Shown one piece after another: positions 10,100 through 20,662 of a stretch of 64,000 nt of DNA. The translations under genes were made by a program, and so were the position numbers. The first letter of the stretch is position 1; each line of letters begins with the position of its first letter. This stretch comes from Symbiodinium natans (Eukaryota > Sar > Dinophyceae > Suessiales > Symbiodiniaceae), in NCBI GenBank assembly GCA_905221605.1, contig CAJNDS010002244.1, positions 136,501-200,500 of the forward strand, written 5' to 3'. The notes beneath the pieces are model-generated. The model saw only the letters and a list, made by a program, of their open reading frames with translations. It was not told the DNA's origin and ran no database searches.

Positions 10100-10743
10100 C
10101 TGGACCCAGGATCAACCTAGGAATAAAAAGGGTGCCTTTTTTGGTTTTACGGGGAGTATAAGGGAGCCCCAACCCTAAAAAAGGACAAAAATGGCCTACT
10201 CCCGGTCCTAGTGTCAGTTCCATTTTGAGACAATATGGGTGCCTCTTTTTTGGTTGGTTACTTAATAAGGGACACCAGTTCGAAAAAAGGGTACCTAAAC
10301 CCTAAACCCTCTCGAAAGGGTTCGTGGGCTCTCTGGGAACCCGAAACCCATTGGACCGAGAATGGCTTTGGGTGTTCAGCTGGGTACCGCGGTAGCAGCT
10401 CGCAGCCAAAGGTGCCTGGAGGTCTCAGGGCTAGGGCATAGGGTTTCGGGTTTCGGGTTTGGGGTTTAGGGTTTCGGGTTTAGGGTTAGTTAGCGCAACC
10501 TATTAAAAACAAGCACAGACCGCGCAGCAGGCGAGAGACAGACATCCTGTAGGTTTAGATCATTCAGCACCCTTTCTGTGATTTGGGGAAGGGCGGGGGG
10601 GGGGGGGTGAAATGCCACGCATAAGAGCCCTAAACCCTATAAGCCCTATGAACCCTGTAAACCCTACGAGCCATGTAAGCCCTTCCCACCCACAAGCCCT
10701 AAGCCCTAAACCCTAAGCTATATGGTCCCTTAATATGGTCCCT

Positions 10744-10846
10744 TACTACTATTTGCGTAAGAACCCCAAAAAGAAAAAAAAAAAAACAATCCCTATAGTA
10801 CCCTTATAAGGAAGAATTTAGGGTTCTTAAGCAATTAGTAGTGATT
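10744..10846 (+). mobile_element. IE-6 inserted in an IE-10 element
   Basis: TACTACTATTTGCGTAAGAA ... TTCTTAAGCAATTAGTAGT interrupts ATGGTCCCTTA/GGTCCCGTACC of IE-10. Other IE-6 copies: 16780-16862, 18250-18342, 32163-32300, 36262-36384, 38488-38561, 55537-55625. Confidence 0.72.
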
Positions 10847-11047
10847 TTGGTCCCGTACCTTCTTTAAAGCTTAAGAATTATGAAGTATGGGCCCTAGGGC
10901 TTGGTAGGGTATGTAAGGGGTCCCCATGTAAGGGCCCATACTAAGGACCCATGTAACTACCCCTATAGACTCTAAGACGCGCTTGCCGGGTGTTAGGGTA
11001 GGGTTTAGGGTTTAGGGTTTAGGGTTTAGGGTTTAGGGGTTAGGGTG

Positions 11048-11160
11048 ATAACCCACATCGCTATGCTGCCCGTCACTTCCAGCATCCGCGGCACAGGCCT
11101 CTCAGGCCCGTGAAGCCTCAGGGAAAAAACGTCGACACCATGTACACCAGGAGCGCGTAA
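11048..11160 (+). CDS. Exon-like segment
   Basis: Plus frame NPHRYAARHFQHPRHRPLRP, then VKPQGKNVDTMYTRSA and TAA. Lies between two TTTAGGG arrays. Confidence 0.25.
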
Positions 11161-11197
11161 GGGTATCTTAACTTATCGTGTTCTTAGGGGAGGCAGG

Positions 11198-11278
11198 GGT
11201 TTAGGGTTTAGGGTTTAGGGTTTAGGGTTTAGGGTTTAGGGTTTAGGGTTTAGGGTTTAGGGTTTAGGGTTTAGGGTG
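11198..11278 (+). repeat. Telomere-like array (TTTAGGG)
   Basis: Eleven units. A shorter array lies at 10990-11045 and one with TTAGGGC variants at 12018-12088. Confidence 0.95.
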
Positions 11279-11302
11279 CAGCTTCAAGGGCGGTGTGCAA
11301 CC

Positions 11303-11430
11303 CAAGTTTCCCCAACACTCCCCACTACTTCCGAAGGCTCCCTAACCTTCCGAAGGGTCCCGAGGTACCTACCCTACCCCCCATGAGTCCCCCCTCGCCT
11401 AAGAACCCTAGAATTAATTTTAACTCCTAA
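11303..11430 (+). repeat. Dispersed repeat, second copy at 52890-52995
   Basis: Both read ACTCCCCACTACT, then a CCGAAGG...TCCC block, GTACCTACC, a C-run and CCCTAGAAT. Confidence 0.6.
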
Positions 11431-13214
11431 GAAGGGAGCACGCGCAGTCATGGACAAGAACCCTTTTTGCAGCAGGCTTGGAAGGGTACAGGCCATGCGG
11501 TTTTCACACAGAAGGAGGTTCCAAGTCTTCTATAGTTTCTGAACCCGTTAACCCGCTGACTTAAAGCCCTTTTGCAAACCCTACACCCTTAACCGTGAAT
11601 CCTAAACCCTAAACCCTAAACCCTATATACCCTTTACTGCAGCCAATGGCTCATTTTGCCTGGCCTTGCTACGGCCCACTGTCAGGGAGGACGCGCAGGG
11701 TTTGGGGTTGAGTTATTCAGGGTTGAGGATTTAAGGCTCAAAGCAAGCCTTACCCTTAAACCCCGTAGGCTCAAAAACCGCTTGAGAACTGAATTCCTTG
11801 AAACCTAAACCACATATACCCCACCATGGGTAGTTACATGCAGGGATATAAGTATGGTATGTTGGCTATAACCCTCTTTAGGGTACTGAAAAACTCTGCT
11901 TATGAATACTCATGAACCTCCAAGTCACACCCCCCATGCTCCCTCCCTCTTCGGCCACACAGCAAGAGCAGCGCGGCAGTCTTGAGCTAAAGAGCGCAGG
12001 CTTTTCCTGGTCCGAGAGTAGGGTTTAGGGCTTAGGGCTTAGGGCTTAGGGCTTAGGGTTTAGGGTTTAGGGTTTAGGGTTTAGGGTAAACGTGTTGGGG
12101 CCTTTGCTGACATAAGGGTTTGGGGCTTGGAGTTGTGCTCTTCGTGGGGTTCCCATAAAAGGTTAACAGTATGTTGGGGAGATATCGTAGGGGAAATACC
12201 AAGTTTTTTGGGGCTGAACCCTAAACCCTGAACCCTAAACCCATGTAGGAACTCCTGGAAACGAAGACTGCGCATATCTAGCGGCAGTGACCTCGCTTCC
12301 ACATCGTACTTTGGACCTTCCTGCTGTCCTCGGTTTGCTGAAGCCTTACAGAGAAGTCTAGGGTTTAGGGTTTAGGGTTTGGGGTTGAAAGGGGTTCATG
12401 GTTTTAGGGTGTGAGATTTCCAGGATATGACTCAGGCGACCCGACTGCACTCTTTTCCAAAGACCCTCCACTTAAGAACCCTTAACCCTAAACCCTAAAC
12501 CGTCGGGCCGTGTTGAGCTCTGTCACGCGTCCTACGGGCGCGGGGTCCACCACTCCCCCCAACACTTAACCCAGGTGCGACACTTATCAGCATCGACAGT
12601 TCCCAAGAATCGGGTTTAGGGTTTAGGGTTTAGGGTTTGGTGTACCCCTTATACGCTCACAACGCATTGTAGTCCTCCTTCTAAACCCTAGTTAATCCCT
12701 TCCTGTTCACAGGGTGCCACCTAATCCGGAGACCCAGAAGGATCCCCAGCAAGACATCATGTTTCTTTGTAGGGTTTAGGGTTTAGGGTTTAGGGTTTCG
12801 GGTTTAGGGAGGAACTGAGGGGATCAGGTACCCTTTATGGTGGGCTCCCTACATGATGCTGCTTTTTTTTGGATCCCGACTCTCCCAAAAGGGACCAGAC
12901 TTTAGCGAACCAACCACGTAGCCCTTCATTTGAACCTTAGGGGTTTAGGGTTTAGGGTACCCTGAACCCTAAACCCCAAATCCCTTAACAAGGGATCTCA
13001 GGAATTATGGACAAGGGGAACACGAAAAATATCCAAAGGGCCCAAACCCTAAAACCTAAATCCTAAACACAAGTCACCTTGGGAGTGAGGCCCTGCTGGT
13101 GGTTCGAGATGGTCCGCAGCAGCTCGCTCCTGCGGCTTCTCGAGGGTCCCCCTAACTTGTAAGGTTTAGGGTCTAGGGTTGGGGCAGGGGCTGAGCCGCA
13201 ACCCCCAACCGCCG

Positions 13215-13290
13215 AAACACTAAACCCTAAACCCTAAACCCGAAACCCGAAACCCTAAACCCTAAACCCTAAACCCTAAACGCAAACCCT
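13215..13290 (+). repeat. Telomere-like array (CCCTAAA, CCCGAAA)
   Basis: About nine units with two CCCGAAA. Confidence 0.92.
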
Positions 13291-13546
13291 AACTCTAGCC
13301 CTAAGCTCTAGATCCTATACTTGCCCGCACCCTTAACGCACTGTTGGAACTGTAGAACAGACACGCAAGGCTGCGAGCCTTCCGGCGAGTGTGGGGGCCA
13401 AAGGGTTCGCAAGGGAACCCACTTGGGGGGTTTAGGGTTTAGGGCTCATGGGAATGAATATAGGGTTTAGGGTTTAGGGCTAGATTTACTTTACTTAGCC
13501 TACTCTATGACTGCCCATGACCCTCCAAGTAGCACCAAGCATTGTA

Positions 13547-13629
13547 AAGGAAGGTTGCTCTCTTTTTGCCATCCGCCCAGCACGCGCGCGAACACTGCTG
13601 GGACTGCTTCAGAGAGCCAGCCATACATA
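13547..13629 (-). CDS. Exon-like segment
   Basis: Minus frame MYGWLSEAVPAVFARVLGGW, then QKESNLPL. Directly abuts an IE-3 element (13630-13743), beyond which a plus frame KPALQKHLGSLTRDTLRPTK is open. Strand unsettled. Confidence 0.22.
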
Positions 13630-13743
13630 CTAGACCCGGGAGTAACCAAGGAATGAAAAGGGCACCCTTTCTGGTTGTAAGAGGATTTTATAAGGGAACC
13701 CGAACCCTAAAAAAAGGCAAAAAGGGCTTACTCCCGGTCCTAG
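13630..13743 (+). mobile_element. IE-3 copy
   Basis: CTAGACCCGGGAGTAACC ... TTACTCCCGGTCCTAG; flanks CATA/CAAA. Related copies at about 10100-10208 and 56250-56350. Confidence 0.75.
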
Positions 13744-14749
13744 CAAACCAGCACTGCAGAAACATCTCGGCAGCCTAACACGGGACACGCTTCGACCAAC
13801 AAAACTTGCAAAGATCACCCAGAGTCAGTCCAGTCTAGGCGGCCGAGACTCGAAAAGAAATGTCACAACCCTAAACCCTAAACCCTAAACCCTAGACCCA
13901 TGTAGGGTTCAGACCCTCATGTGGGGTCCGGCGCCCAAACTTCGCTGCCGGACCCGAGAATGACCACGAAGCCTCGCGCGAGGTGGCATTAAGAGCGCCG
14001 CACCCTTGGCCTTCCTCCCTAGAGGGTCTTTGCTGAGTACCCTGCTCAGCCCACTAAACCCTGAACCCTGAACCCTAAACCCTAAACCCTAAAAGAGAAG
14101 CCCCGACTTGGGAGGATGGCCTGGAGTCTCGCGGAGCCCTCCACGTCGTGTGAGGCAACGCAAAGGCTTCAAGTAACAAACATTCGGGTAAAGGGTTTAG
14201 GGTTTAGGGTTTAGGGTTACTACGACTTGCTTAAGAACCCACAAAAATGCAAGAACATCATCCCTGGACTACCCTTGTAAGGAAGAATATTTCTTTCCTT
14301 GATTTTTTTTGCGTTTCTTGAGCAGATCCTAGTCTAAGCACAGTTACATAAGGGTGTGCCCTTCGATATCTGAAGTTCAGGGTCTAAGGTTCAGGGAAGT
14401 TGCATGGCCCGTTGGTACGGGCCCTTAAATGGGGACGCCTTGCTTCCCCTTTTTGTACCCTACAGAACCTAAGGGTCCATACTTCAGAACTCTTTAAAGT
14501 TTGTCGGGGACCTTGCCAAGGGAGCATGTAACTACCCTTAGAAACACAACAAAAAATCGAAACCCGAAGGTTTTGAGATGAACTAGACCCCAGAAGAACT
14601 TCGGATCAACAAGTTTTTTTTGTGTTTTAAACTTTTTGGGGTTGAAAAGACACTTAGAGGGGAACTCAACCCTTAAAACATGGAATGAGGGCCTACTCTT
14701 GGCTCTGGCAAACAGGCTGAGGGTTCCACCACACCAAACCCCTAAACAC

Positions 14750-14890
14750 GAAGCCCTAAACTCTAAACCCTAAACCCTAAACTCTAGACCCTAAACCCTA
14801 AACTCTAAACTCTAGACCCTAAACCCTAAACTCTAAACCCTCTAAACCCGAAACTCTAAACTCTAGACCCTAAACTCTAAACTCTAAACC
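14750..14890 (+). repeat. Degenerate telomere-like array rich in CTCTAAA
   Basis: CCCTAAA intermixed with CTCTAAA and CTCTAGACC in a higher-order pattern, ending in a C9 run. Confidence 0.9.
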
Positions 14891-15173
14891 CCCCCCCCCA
14901 AACCGAAATTCTGAAACCTGAAGCCTTATAGCTTTGCTCTTGGCCATGCTGGCCACGTCGGAGAAAGCATCTGATAAAATGATTTGGCTGGCCCTTCGCA
15001 TATATGTATGCGTGTGTATGTGTGTCCATAATATATATATATATATATACAGACACATACATGACCCCTAAAAAAGCACTCCGATCCACATACAACATCC
15101 CATGGGCCCATCACGTGTTGTCTCTGCGGATCCGGCTGTCTGGCTGTCCAGAGAGCATGTTGAGTCTGACCAC

Positions 15174-15345
15174 TTGCCACTATTTTCTTAAGAACCTCCA
15201 ACACATACAAAGAAAGAAGTCCTTATAAGGGTAAGAAAGGAATTATTGCCCTATTTTACCACTAGTTTCTTGAGAACCACCAACACATACACAAAAAAGA
15301 CGTCCTTGTAAGGGTAATATAGGGAGTATTGCCCTATTTTACCCT
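15174..15345 (+). repeat. Tandem duplication of an IE-6-like half element
   Basis: Two units of about 85 bp beginning TTACCACTA(T/G)TTTCTT(A/G)AGAACC and ending TTATTGCCCTATTTT-like sequence. Confidence 0.75.
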
Positions 15346-15636
15346 GAACCCCAGCTGCTGCCAGGGGGTTTATGATTTCGGGTTTTACGGGCTCTGGAAC
15401 GAAAGGACCTCCGTGGCTCTCTGGGCAAACTAGCTGACCTGGACCCAAGAATATAAACAAAATGCCAGTGAAACCCTAAACCCCTCATCCGCTCTGGCGG
15501 TCAAGGTTGTTTCTGAGGGATGCGATGGACTTTGAATGACGGGGACCCCCATCTCCACACGAATCCTTCGCCTGCGAACGAACTCCGGTGACCGCAGGCT
15601 GTAGACTCATCCTGACTCGTGGCCACGTCGACCTCC

Positions 15637-17395
15637 TCATGCTGTGGGTTCACGTCTGAACCAGAGCACCTCCCCACTCATGGAAGAAGAGCGACTGCGA
15701 CTCACCGATCTTGTGGCGGCTTCGACATGAGGGACCTTCAGGCTTGTGCGACCCGGAAACGCGAAGTTCGAGGACTTCTCCCAGAACCTAGTTCATGGTT
15801 CGGAGAATATGAAAAAATAAGTTTAGGTTCCTTATTGGGTTTAAGTACCCTTACAAATGTATAACATGTTACCCAACTATGACAAAGGAACTGCCTTGCC
15901 AAAGCCACGCTGCAAAAGCCGATGAAGCAGTAGCCGAGATTGAAGAAGGTCCGGCCCTGCTTCACGGGAAGATGCAAGTAGACAAGGTCGTCCTCTGTGA
16001 AGCCCAGTGCACGCACTGCCGACAATACTTTTTGCGCCCGGACGCGGCCCGGAATGTTCCTGGGTTCGCCTTTTAAACCCTTAAAAAACAACAACATCTA
16101 TATACGTATATATATATATATGTATATATGTAGGGTCCCTTTTATCCGAAACCCTAAACCCTCAACCCTAAACCCCAAACCCCAAACCCCAAACCCCAAA
16201 CCCTAAACCCTAAACCCTAAACCCTAAACCCTTCCAAAAGCCAGCCGAGGGTTCTTGATCGTGACCGAGTCCGCTGACTCGGGCCAATCCTGACGGCAAG
16301 CCTTGGAACCCGAGCAGAACATGGAAATGGGTTTAGGGTTTAGGGTTTGGGGTTTAGGGTTTAGGGTTTGGGGTTTAGGGTTTAGCTGTTTCTGGGGAAA
16401 TGAAGTGCCCCAAAACTTTGATTTCGGCTGTTTTCTGAAAATAAAGTGCCAAAACGAAACAATGATTTCCGTCGTTTTAGAGGAAAATAAAAGTGATACA
16501 ACAAAAACATATTTTTTGCTGATTTTTGTTGGCTGTTTCTTAGGAAATAAGAATTCAAAACAACATCCCCGAATATCCCTAAACCCTAAACCCTAAACCC
16601 TAATCCCGAGGAGTCCTGGCTGCAAGCTGCCGGCTCGGGTGGAGGCGGAACTCCCCAGACCTGCAGAATGCCGCTCCTTGGTCTACTCTTTGCTTAAGAG
16701 AACCCTAAACCCTAAACCCTAAACCCTAAACCCTAAACCCAAAAAAAAACAATCTTACTCTTATAAGGAAGATTTAAACTAATTTTGTTATAGTCATACT
16801 CCCTGTAGTACTCTTATAAGGAAGATTATTCTTCATTTCTTGGGGGTTCTTAAGCAATTGTAGTGGTAGCCCAGGAAAACCATATCATCACAAGGGCACC
16901 CCTTGTCCTTTATTTAATTAGTTGATTATAAATAAGTAAATAAATAAATATATATATATATATATATATGTGTATGTTTTGTTTCTCTTGGGGGGTTGGC
17001 TACTTTTACAAGGGGAGCCCTAGACCCTAAACCCTAAACCCCAAATCCTAAACCCTAAAGCCTACAAAAAGGGAAAACAGGGCACAACACTGGATTACCA
17101 AGGCGCAGGCTTTGCTGCGGCAAAGGTACGGACCTCCGTCCACCTTAGTAGCCCAGTAACCCTATTTAAGGGCACCATTTTGGGGGTGGCTACTTTATAA
17201 CCCTAAACCCTAAACCCTGAACCCTGAACCCTAAACCCTAAACCCTAAACCCTAAACCCTAAACCCTAAACCCTAAACCGAAAAAAGGGTAAAGGGTACC
17301 ACTGGGCTACCAAGCCACTGATGGAGGGCTCTCTGGGAGCATCGGCCATGGGCTCCCCGTGGTGGAGAATATTTGAAGCTCGGAAGAAGGAAGAT
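15637..17395 (-). CDS. Mei2-like RRM protein (partial, multi-exon)
   Basis: Well-supported exons: 16289-16255, 16059-15892, 15787-15637 (TGA 15637-15639). Upstream exons 16676-16606, 17143-17107 and about 17395-17319 join across matching duplications. The core reads DSVTIKNIPGRVRAQKVL, LGFTEDDLVYLHLPVKQ, then NLGYCFIGFCSVALARQF. This matches the Mei2 C-terminal RRM (RNP2-like VTIKNIP; RNP1-like NLGYCFIGF), an RNA-binding fold known from meiotic/developmental regulators. A Ser/Arg-rich tail follows. The 5' start is not established. Upstream exons read in a frame (ILHHGEPMADAPREPS, LQVWGVPPPPEPAAC) that is one nucleotide off the RRM frame at the 16606/16289 junction, where GGGATT is seen instead of the expected GGATT. 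That is an unusual splice, a sequence error or a lesion. Function in RNA regulation is inferred from the family. Confidence 0.75.
15788..15891 (-). mobile_element. Intron in the Mei2-like gene (GT-AG, GTTC duplication)
   Basis: Sense ends CTTTGTCATAGTTGGG and, inverted, CTAGTTCATGGTTCGG. Exact duplication GTTC. The splice joins ARQF to WEKSSNFAFPG in frame. No telomere-like repeat inside. Confidence 0.82.
16060..16254 (-). mobile_element. Intron in the Mei2-like RRM (GA-AG) with telomere-like repeats and TA microsatellite
   Basis: Exact duplication GAAC. Splicing restores the RNP2-like VTIKNIPGR. Inside are about ten CCCTAAA-type units (16157-16232, some CCCCAAA) and a TA-rich run (16096-16130). 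Confidence 0.82.
16290..16605 (-). mobile_element. Intron in the Mei2-like gene (GATT duplication), composite
   Basis: GATT on both sides. It holds TTTAGGG/TTTGGGG units (16329-16385), an A-rich segment with the repeated phrase GGCTGTTTTCTGAAAATAAA (16390-16560) and CCCTAAA units. One nucleotide of frame remains unexplained at this junction. Confidence 0.6.
16677..17106 (-). mobile_element. Long intron in the Mei2-like gene: nested IE-3, IE-6, telomeric repeats
   Basis: Sense ends CTTGGTAATCCAG and ...GACCAAG (IE-3 type), duplication GCGC/GAGC. Contents: CCCTAAA array 16702-16742, an IE-6 copy 16745-16862, TA microsatellite 16945-16972 and an IE-3-like core. Confidence 0.55.
17144..17318 (-). 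mobile_element. IE-3 introner with CCCTAAA core (GTGG duplication)
   Basis: The element is 17144-17314 with exact CCAC (sense GTGG) duplications at 17140-17143 and 17315-17318. Ends CTTAGTAGCCCAGTAACC and ...CACTGGGCTACCAAG. About 12 CCCTAAA/CCCTGAA units (17192-17280) sit at its centre. Confidence 0.8.
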
Positions 17396-17519
17396 CCCAA
17401 GGGTTTAGGGTTTAGGGTTTAGGGTAAAGGCTATAAAGAAAGAAGATCCCAAGGGTGTAGGGTTTAGGGCTCAAGTCCCTGTTCTCATAACTTCAGGTGC
17501 ATCCCCGAACTTGGGGGGA

Positions 17520-17712
17520 CTACGTAGATGGCATGCAGCGCGTATTCGGTTCGCCTAGAGGGTCTAGGGTTTAGGGTTTAGGGTTTAGGGTTTAGGGTTT
17601 AGGGTTTAGGAGGGCGCAACGAAGAGTGCCATTGCATTGGAGCCCAACTGCCTTGCCACATGCCTCAGTACTCAAGCAACTTCGCAACTTCGCGAGACAA
17701 GCCGCGAAAGTC
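17520..17712 (-). CDS. 3' end of a Cys-rich protein, two exons
   Basis: Exons 17712-17618 and 17554-17520 (TAG 17520-17522) join across GCGC/GCGA into TFAACLAKLRSCLSTEACG, then LQCNGTLRCEPNTRCMPST and stop. Six or more cysteines in about 40 residues suggest a secreted or disulfide-bonded tail; no family is recognised. The upstream acceptor is AG|GACT; no convincing upstream exon was found. The intron (17555-17617) is only 63 nt and is nearly all TTTAGGG repeats. It lies just upstream of the Mei2-like gene on the same strand. Confidence 0.5.
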
Positions 17713-17856
17713 CTAAACCCTATATGCGCACGCACGCCTCGGTTACCAAACCCTCGAAGGCCCTGTAAGCCCTACATGACCCGAGAAGCCCTCTCAACTC
17801 TATAAACTCTTTGCACCTGACAGAACCCTACAAGTCCTGTTTGAACCCTATAGCCA

Positions 17857-17955
17857 TACTTGGAGGTTCATGGGTAGCAAAAAAGTAGTAGGCCCAAAAG
17901 TATGGTAACTGTACTTATAACCTTTGTAGGGTAACTACCCATGAACCTCCAAGTA
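17857..17955 (+). mobile_element. IE-5 copy with TA flanks
   Basis: TACTTGGAGGTTCATGGGTA ... CCCATGAACCTCCAAGTA. Confidence 0.82.
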
Positions 17956-18177
17956 TGAAGCCGAAACCCCACGCCGCACACCCTAAACTGCCATAGCCCT
18001 AGACTGGATAAGCCCTGTATGCCCTAAAACTGTAAGCCGTTACTGGAGTATTCCCCGAAAAATGAGCTTGTAATGTTCCGAAATCCTGTAAGCAGAAGCC
18101 CTATGTAACCCATATGTGCCCTAAACTCCTGAAACCCTAAACCCGAAACCCTAAACCCCAAACCCTAAACCCGAAGC

Positions 18178-18262
18178 CATCGCGGAGCTGGCTCCTTGTG
18201 CTCTGGTCCATGTACTCTGGGTGAGTAACGATGACCTTGTTCGGCTTGTGACGCCCCCCAAA
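18178..18262 (-). CDS. Exon-like segment
   Basis: Minus frame RHKPNKVIVTHPEYMDQSTR, then SQLRDGF. The plus frame EAIAELAPCALVHVLWVSND is equally open. Bounded by CCCTAAA units on the left. Confidence 0.22.
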
Positions 18263-18342
18263 AAAATTTTAAAAAAAATACTGGGTTTAGGGTTCAGGGG
18301 TTTAGGGGGCTTAGGGGAGGTTCTTAATTAAGCAAATAGCAG

Positions 18343-19018
18343 TGGTTCGCCCGCAATGGTTTCGGGCTTAGGGTTTTGCTGTCGCGGTTCCCATGAATGG
18401 GAAACCAGGGATGAGTGCTGTATTGGGGTCGGGTCTCCCAGGGCACCTTCAATCCACCCGAAAACCTACGACTTTGACAACCAATCTCTATGCCGAGTAT
18501 TCATCTGATTTCTCTTGCGGCGTGCACACGTTAAGTCTGAATCTCCTCGATGGGCTAATCAGAATACATGGACAGCGCTACTTCAATGAACCTCTACTCA
18601 GATGAACCTTAGTGTAGTTTACTATAGAGTACTTTGCTATAGAGACACAGTTGAATTTGATTCTTAATTAAGTTCAGTTCATCCCCATTCAATATCTGAG
18701 ATCTTTCGATTGTAAGGAGATTCATCTACAAAACGATTCGTGATTTTCAACTACTGTATAATGCTCTGGGCCAAATACTTCTTGCAGTTCGGGGCTAGCA
18801 GCGGCTGAGTTCCTGCTTGCATCTTCCTAGGACTTTGAAAGGTCGTTTAAACTCTGTGCTTCTGATTGTCTCGACAAGTCCTTTACTATGATTTGAATAT
18901 GATTAAGATGCTAATTACGCTGCATTTCCGTCCTTCAAATTAGTTGCGGCAATATGGTTGCCCTCTATGTATTTAGCTGAATTGCTTAGGCTCTTATATT
19001 GAGGGTTAGCCGGCCTAC
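18343..19018. other. Unique AT-richer stretch
   Basis: About 680 bp almost free of telomere-like repeats and known elements. An open frame at 18393-18605 lacks codon character. Nothing recognised. Confidence 0.5.
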
Positions 19019-19019
19019 A

Positions 19020-19400
19020 CACACACATATATATATATATATACATACAGGCATACACATATGTGCATGCCTATTCGTTTCTTCTGTGCTTCCCTATGTT
19101 TTTTGCACTAAGGACACGGTCTTCTCAGAAGATGTAAAACCCCTGACCATCACAAGGAAAACAAGAAGCTTCATCCTAACCTCAAACAGACACACGCAGA
19201 CACACGCACATACCTACACACCTACACACAGTCACAGGCACAGACACACAGACACAGAGACAGAGACACAGACACAGACAGACACAGAGAGAGAGAGAGA
19301 GAGACACAGACACACACAGACACACAGACACACGGACACACGGACACACAGAGACACAGACAGACAGAAACACACACACACACACACAGAGCAAACCAAG
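19020..19400 (+). repeat. CA/GACA microsatellite region
   Basis: TA run 19027-19042, then ACACAG/ACACGC/GAGA tracts 19187-19390. Long frames here in both strands are repeat-encoded, not genes. A second TA/GA/GGGA tract lies at 19806-19890. Confidence 0.95.
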
Positions 19401-19639
19401 CCCAAGTTACAAATTATGGTACTCGTTCGGGTGTAGGATTTGGGGTTCAGGGCTTAGGAATCTTAAGCCCAAGGTACGGGGAAAATGTTGAAACTTCCCA
19501 GGGGGGCCAACCCAGAAACCCTAAAACCCTGAAACCCTAAACCCATAAACCCTAAATCCCTAAACCCTAAACCCTAAACCCTAAATCCCTAAACCCTAAA
19601 CCCTAAAACCCTAAACCCTAAACCCTAAACCCCGGAAAC

Positions 19640-19768
19640 CTCTGAAACCAAGCAGCCGTCGGCTCCTGCGTCGGCGCGGGCGTGGCCGGCAGCGACTTTG
19701 GCGACTCCACGCGTTGCTCTCGTCGGGGCTCCTCGTTTGGGGTCCGCCCAGCGAGCTCCAACACGCCT
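19640..19768 (-). CDS. Exon-like segment, Pro/Glu-rich
   Basis: AG|GCGT acceptor, minus frame GVLELAGRTPNEEPRREQRV, then ESPKSLPATPAPTQEPTAAW. The plus frame is also open. Next to a variable CCCTAAAA-type array (19510-19632). Confidence 0.28.
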
Positions 19769-19824
19769 TTAATGAATTAAGGAAGTTTAGGGTTTAGGGT
19801 TTAGGGACAGACACACACAAATAC

Positions 19825-19860
<36 letters not shown>

Positions 19861-20662
19861 GGAGGGAGGGAGGGAGAGAGGGAGAGAGAGATAGAGATAG
19901 CCTGAAATCGCAAGCAGAATCCCTAACCCTCAACCCTAAACCCTCAACCCTCATCCCTGCGCCCTAAACATCCTGAAGTAATGAGCAATGGGCTCTCGAC
20001 GCAGGTCGTGGAGGAAATAGCATCTCTCCAATAGGAGCCGCAACCCAACTCCCCTCCCCACCCCCCTCTCAAACCTGGGGTTTTAGGTTGCTTTGAGAGT
20101 TTACAGGGTTCGGGTTTCTATGTGCTTTTTTGTTTTTTTCTTGAATGGGTTTGGGGGTTTGGGTAAAAAGGAAATAGTAAGAGCAGCTGTTTGCCCTGCG
20201 CACGCTGCTTTCGGGTACGGCTGTTGATAGTAGGTCAGTAAGGGCGATCTACTTTCGAGGCGGTGTCCCCAGATGGTTCTGGGCACAGCTAAGTGCGACA
20301 GGTCCGGTAAAGTTTAGGGTTAGGCTCTGGTCTCTCTCACTCTCTCTCGCGGGACATTTCGGGACCCTCTTTGTGTGCACAAATGCCCTTAGTTCATGAC
20401 AAACATGTACGTTAACTTAGATGTCTCCCCCAGATGTTTCTTGACAATTGGGCTCTCAGAGACAATTCGGTCGAGGCTCAATAGCCAAGCAAATAGTGGG
20501 CACCCATCCGTGCTTGCCTGGGGCTCTGGACTTCTGGGATAGATTGGCATTGCAAGGGATGTCACATGATATTTGACTAGGGGGGGTCTCCATCCAAGCG
20601 ATGTCTAGCATACTTCTCGGCACACGCAAGCCCAAACCCTGGGCCCTAAGCACCCTACATAA

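Larger units (their letters stand above)
9789..15173. other. Unassigned repeat-rich DNA
   Basis: Alternating TTTAGGG/CCCTAAA patches, IE-3, IE-5, IE-6 and IE-10 copies and 80-150 bp unique blocks (e.g. 12245-12305 minus VEARSLPLDMRSLRFQEFLH; 12500-12610; 13905-14040). The blocks look like exons of unassembled genes. Confidence 0.45.

Noticed and set aside
16303-16596. 97-codon ORF with GLGFRVWGLGFRV
   Set aside because: Reads TTTAGGG/TTTGGGG units. All peptides with LNPKP, GFRV or GLGFRV are telomere-unit translations.
18999-19436. 145-codon ORF
   Set aside because: Encoded by CA/GACA microsatellites; Thr-His repeats mirror the DNA repeat.
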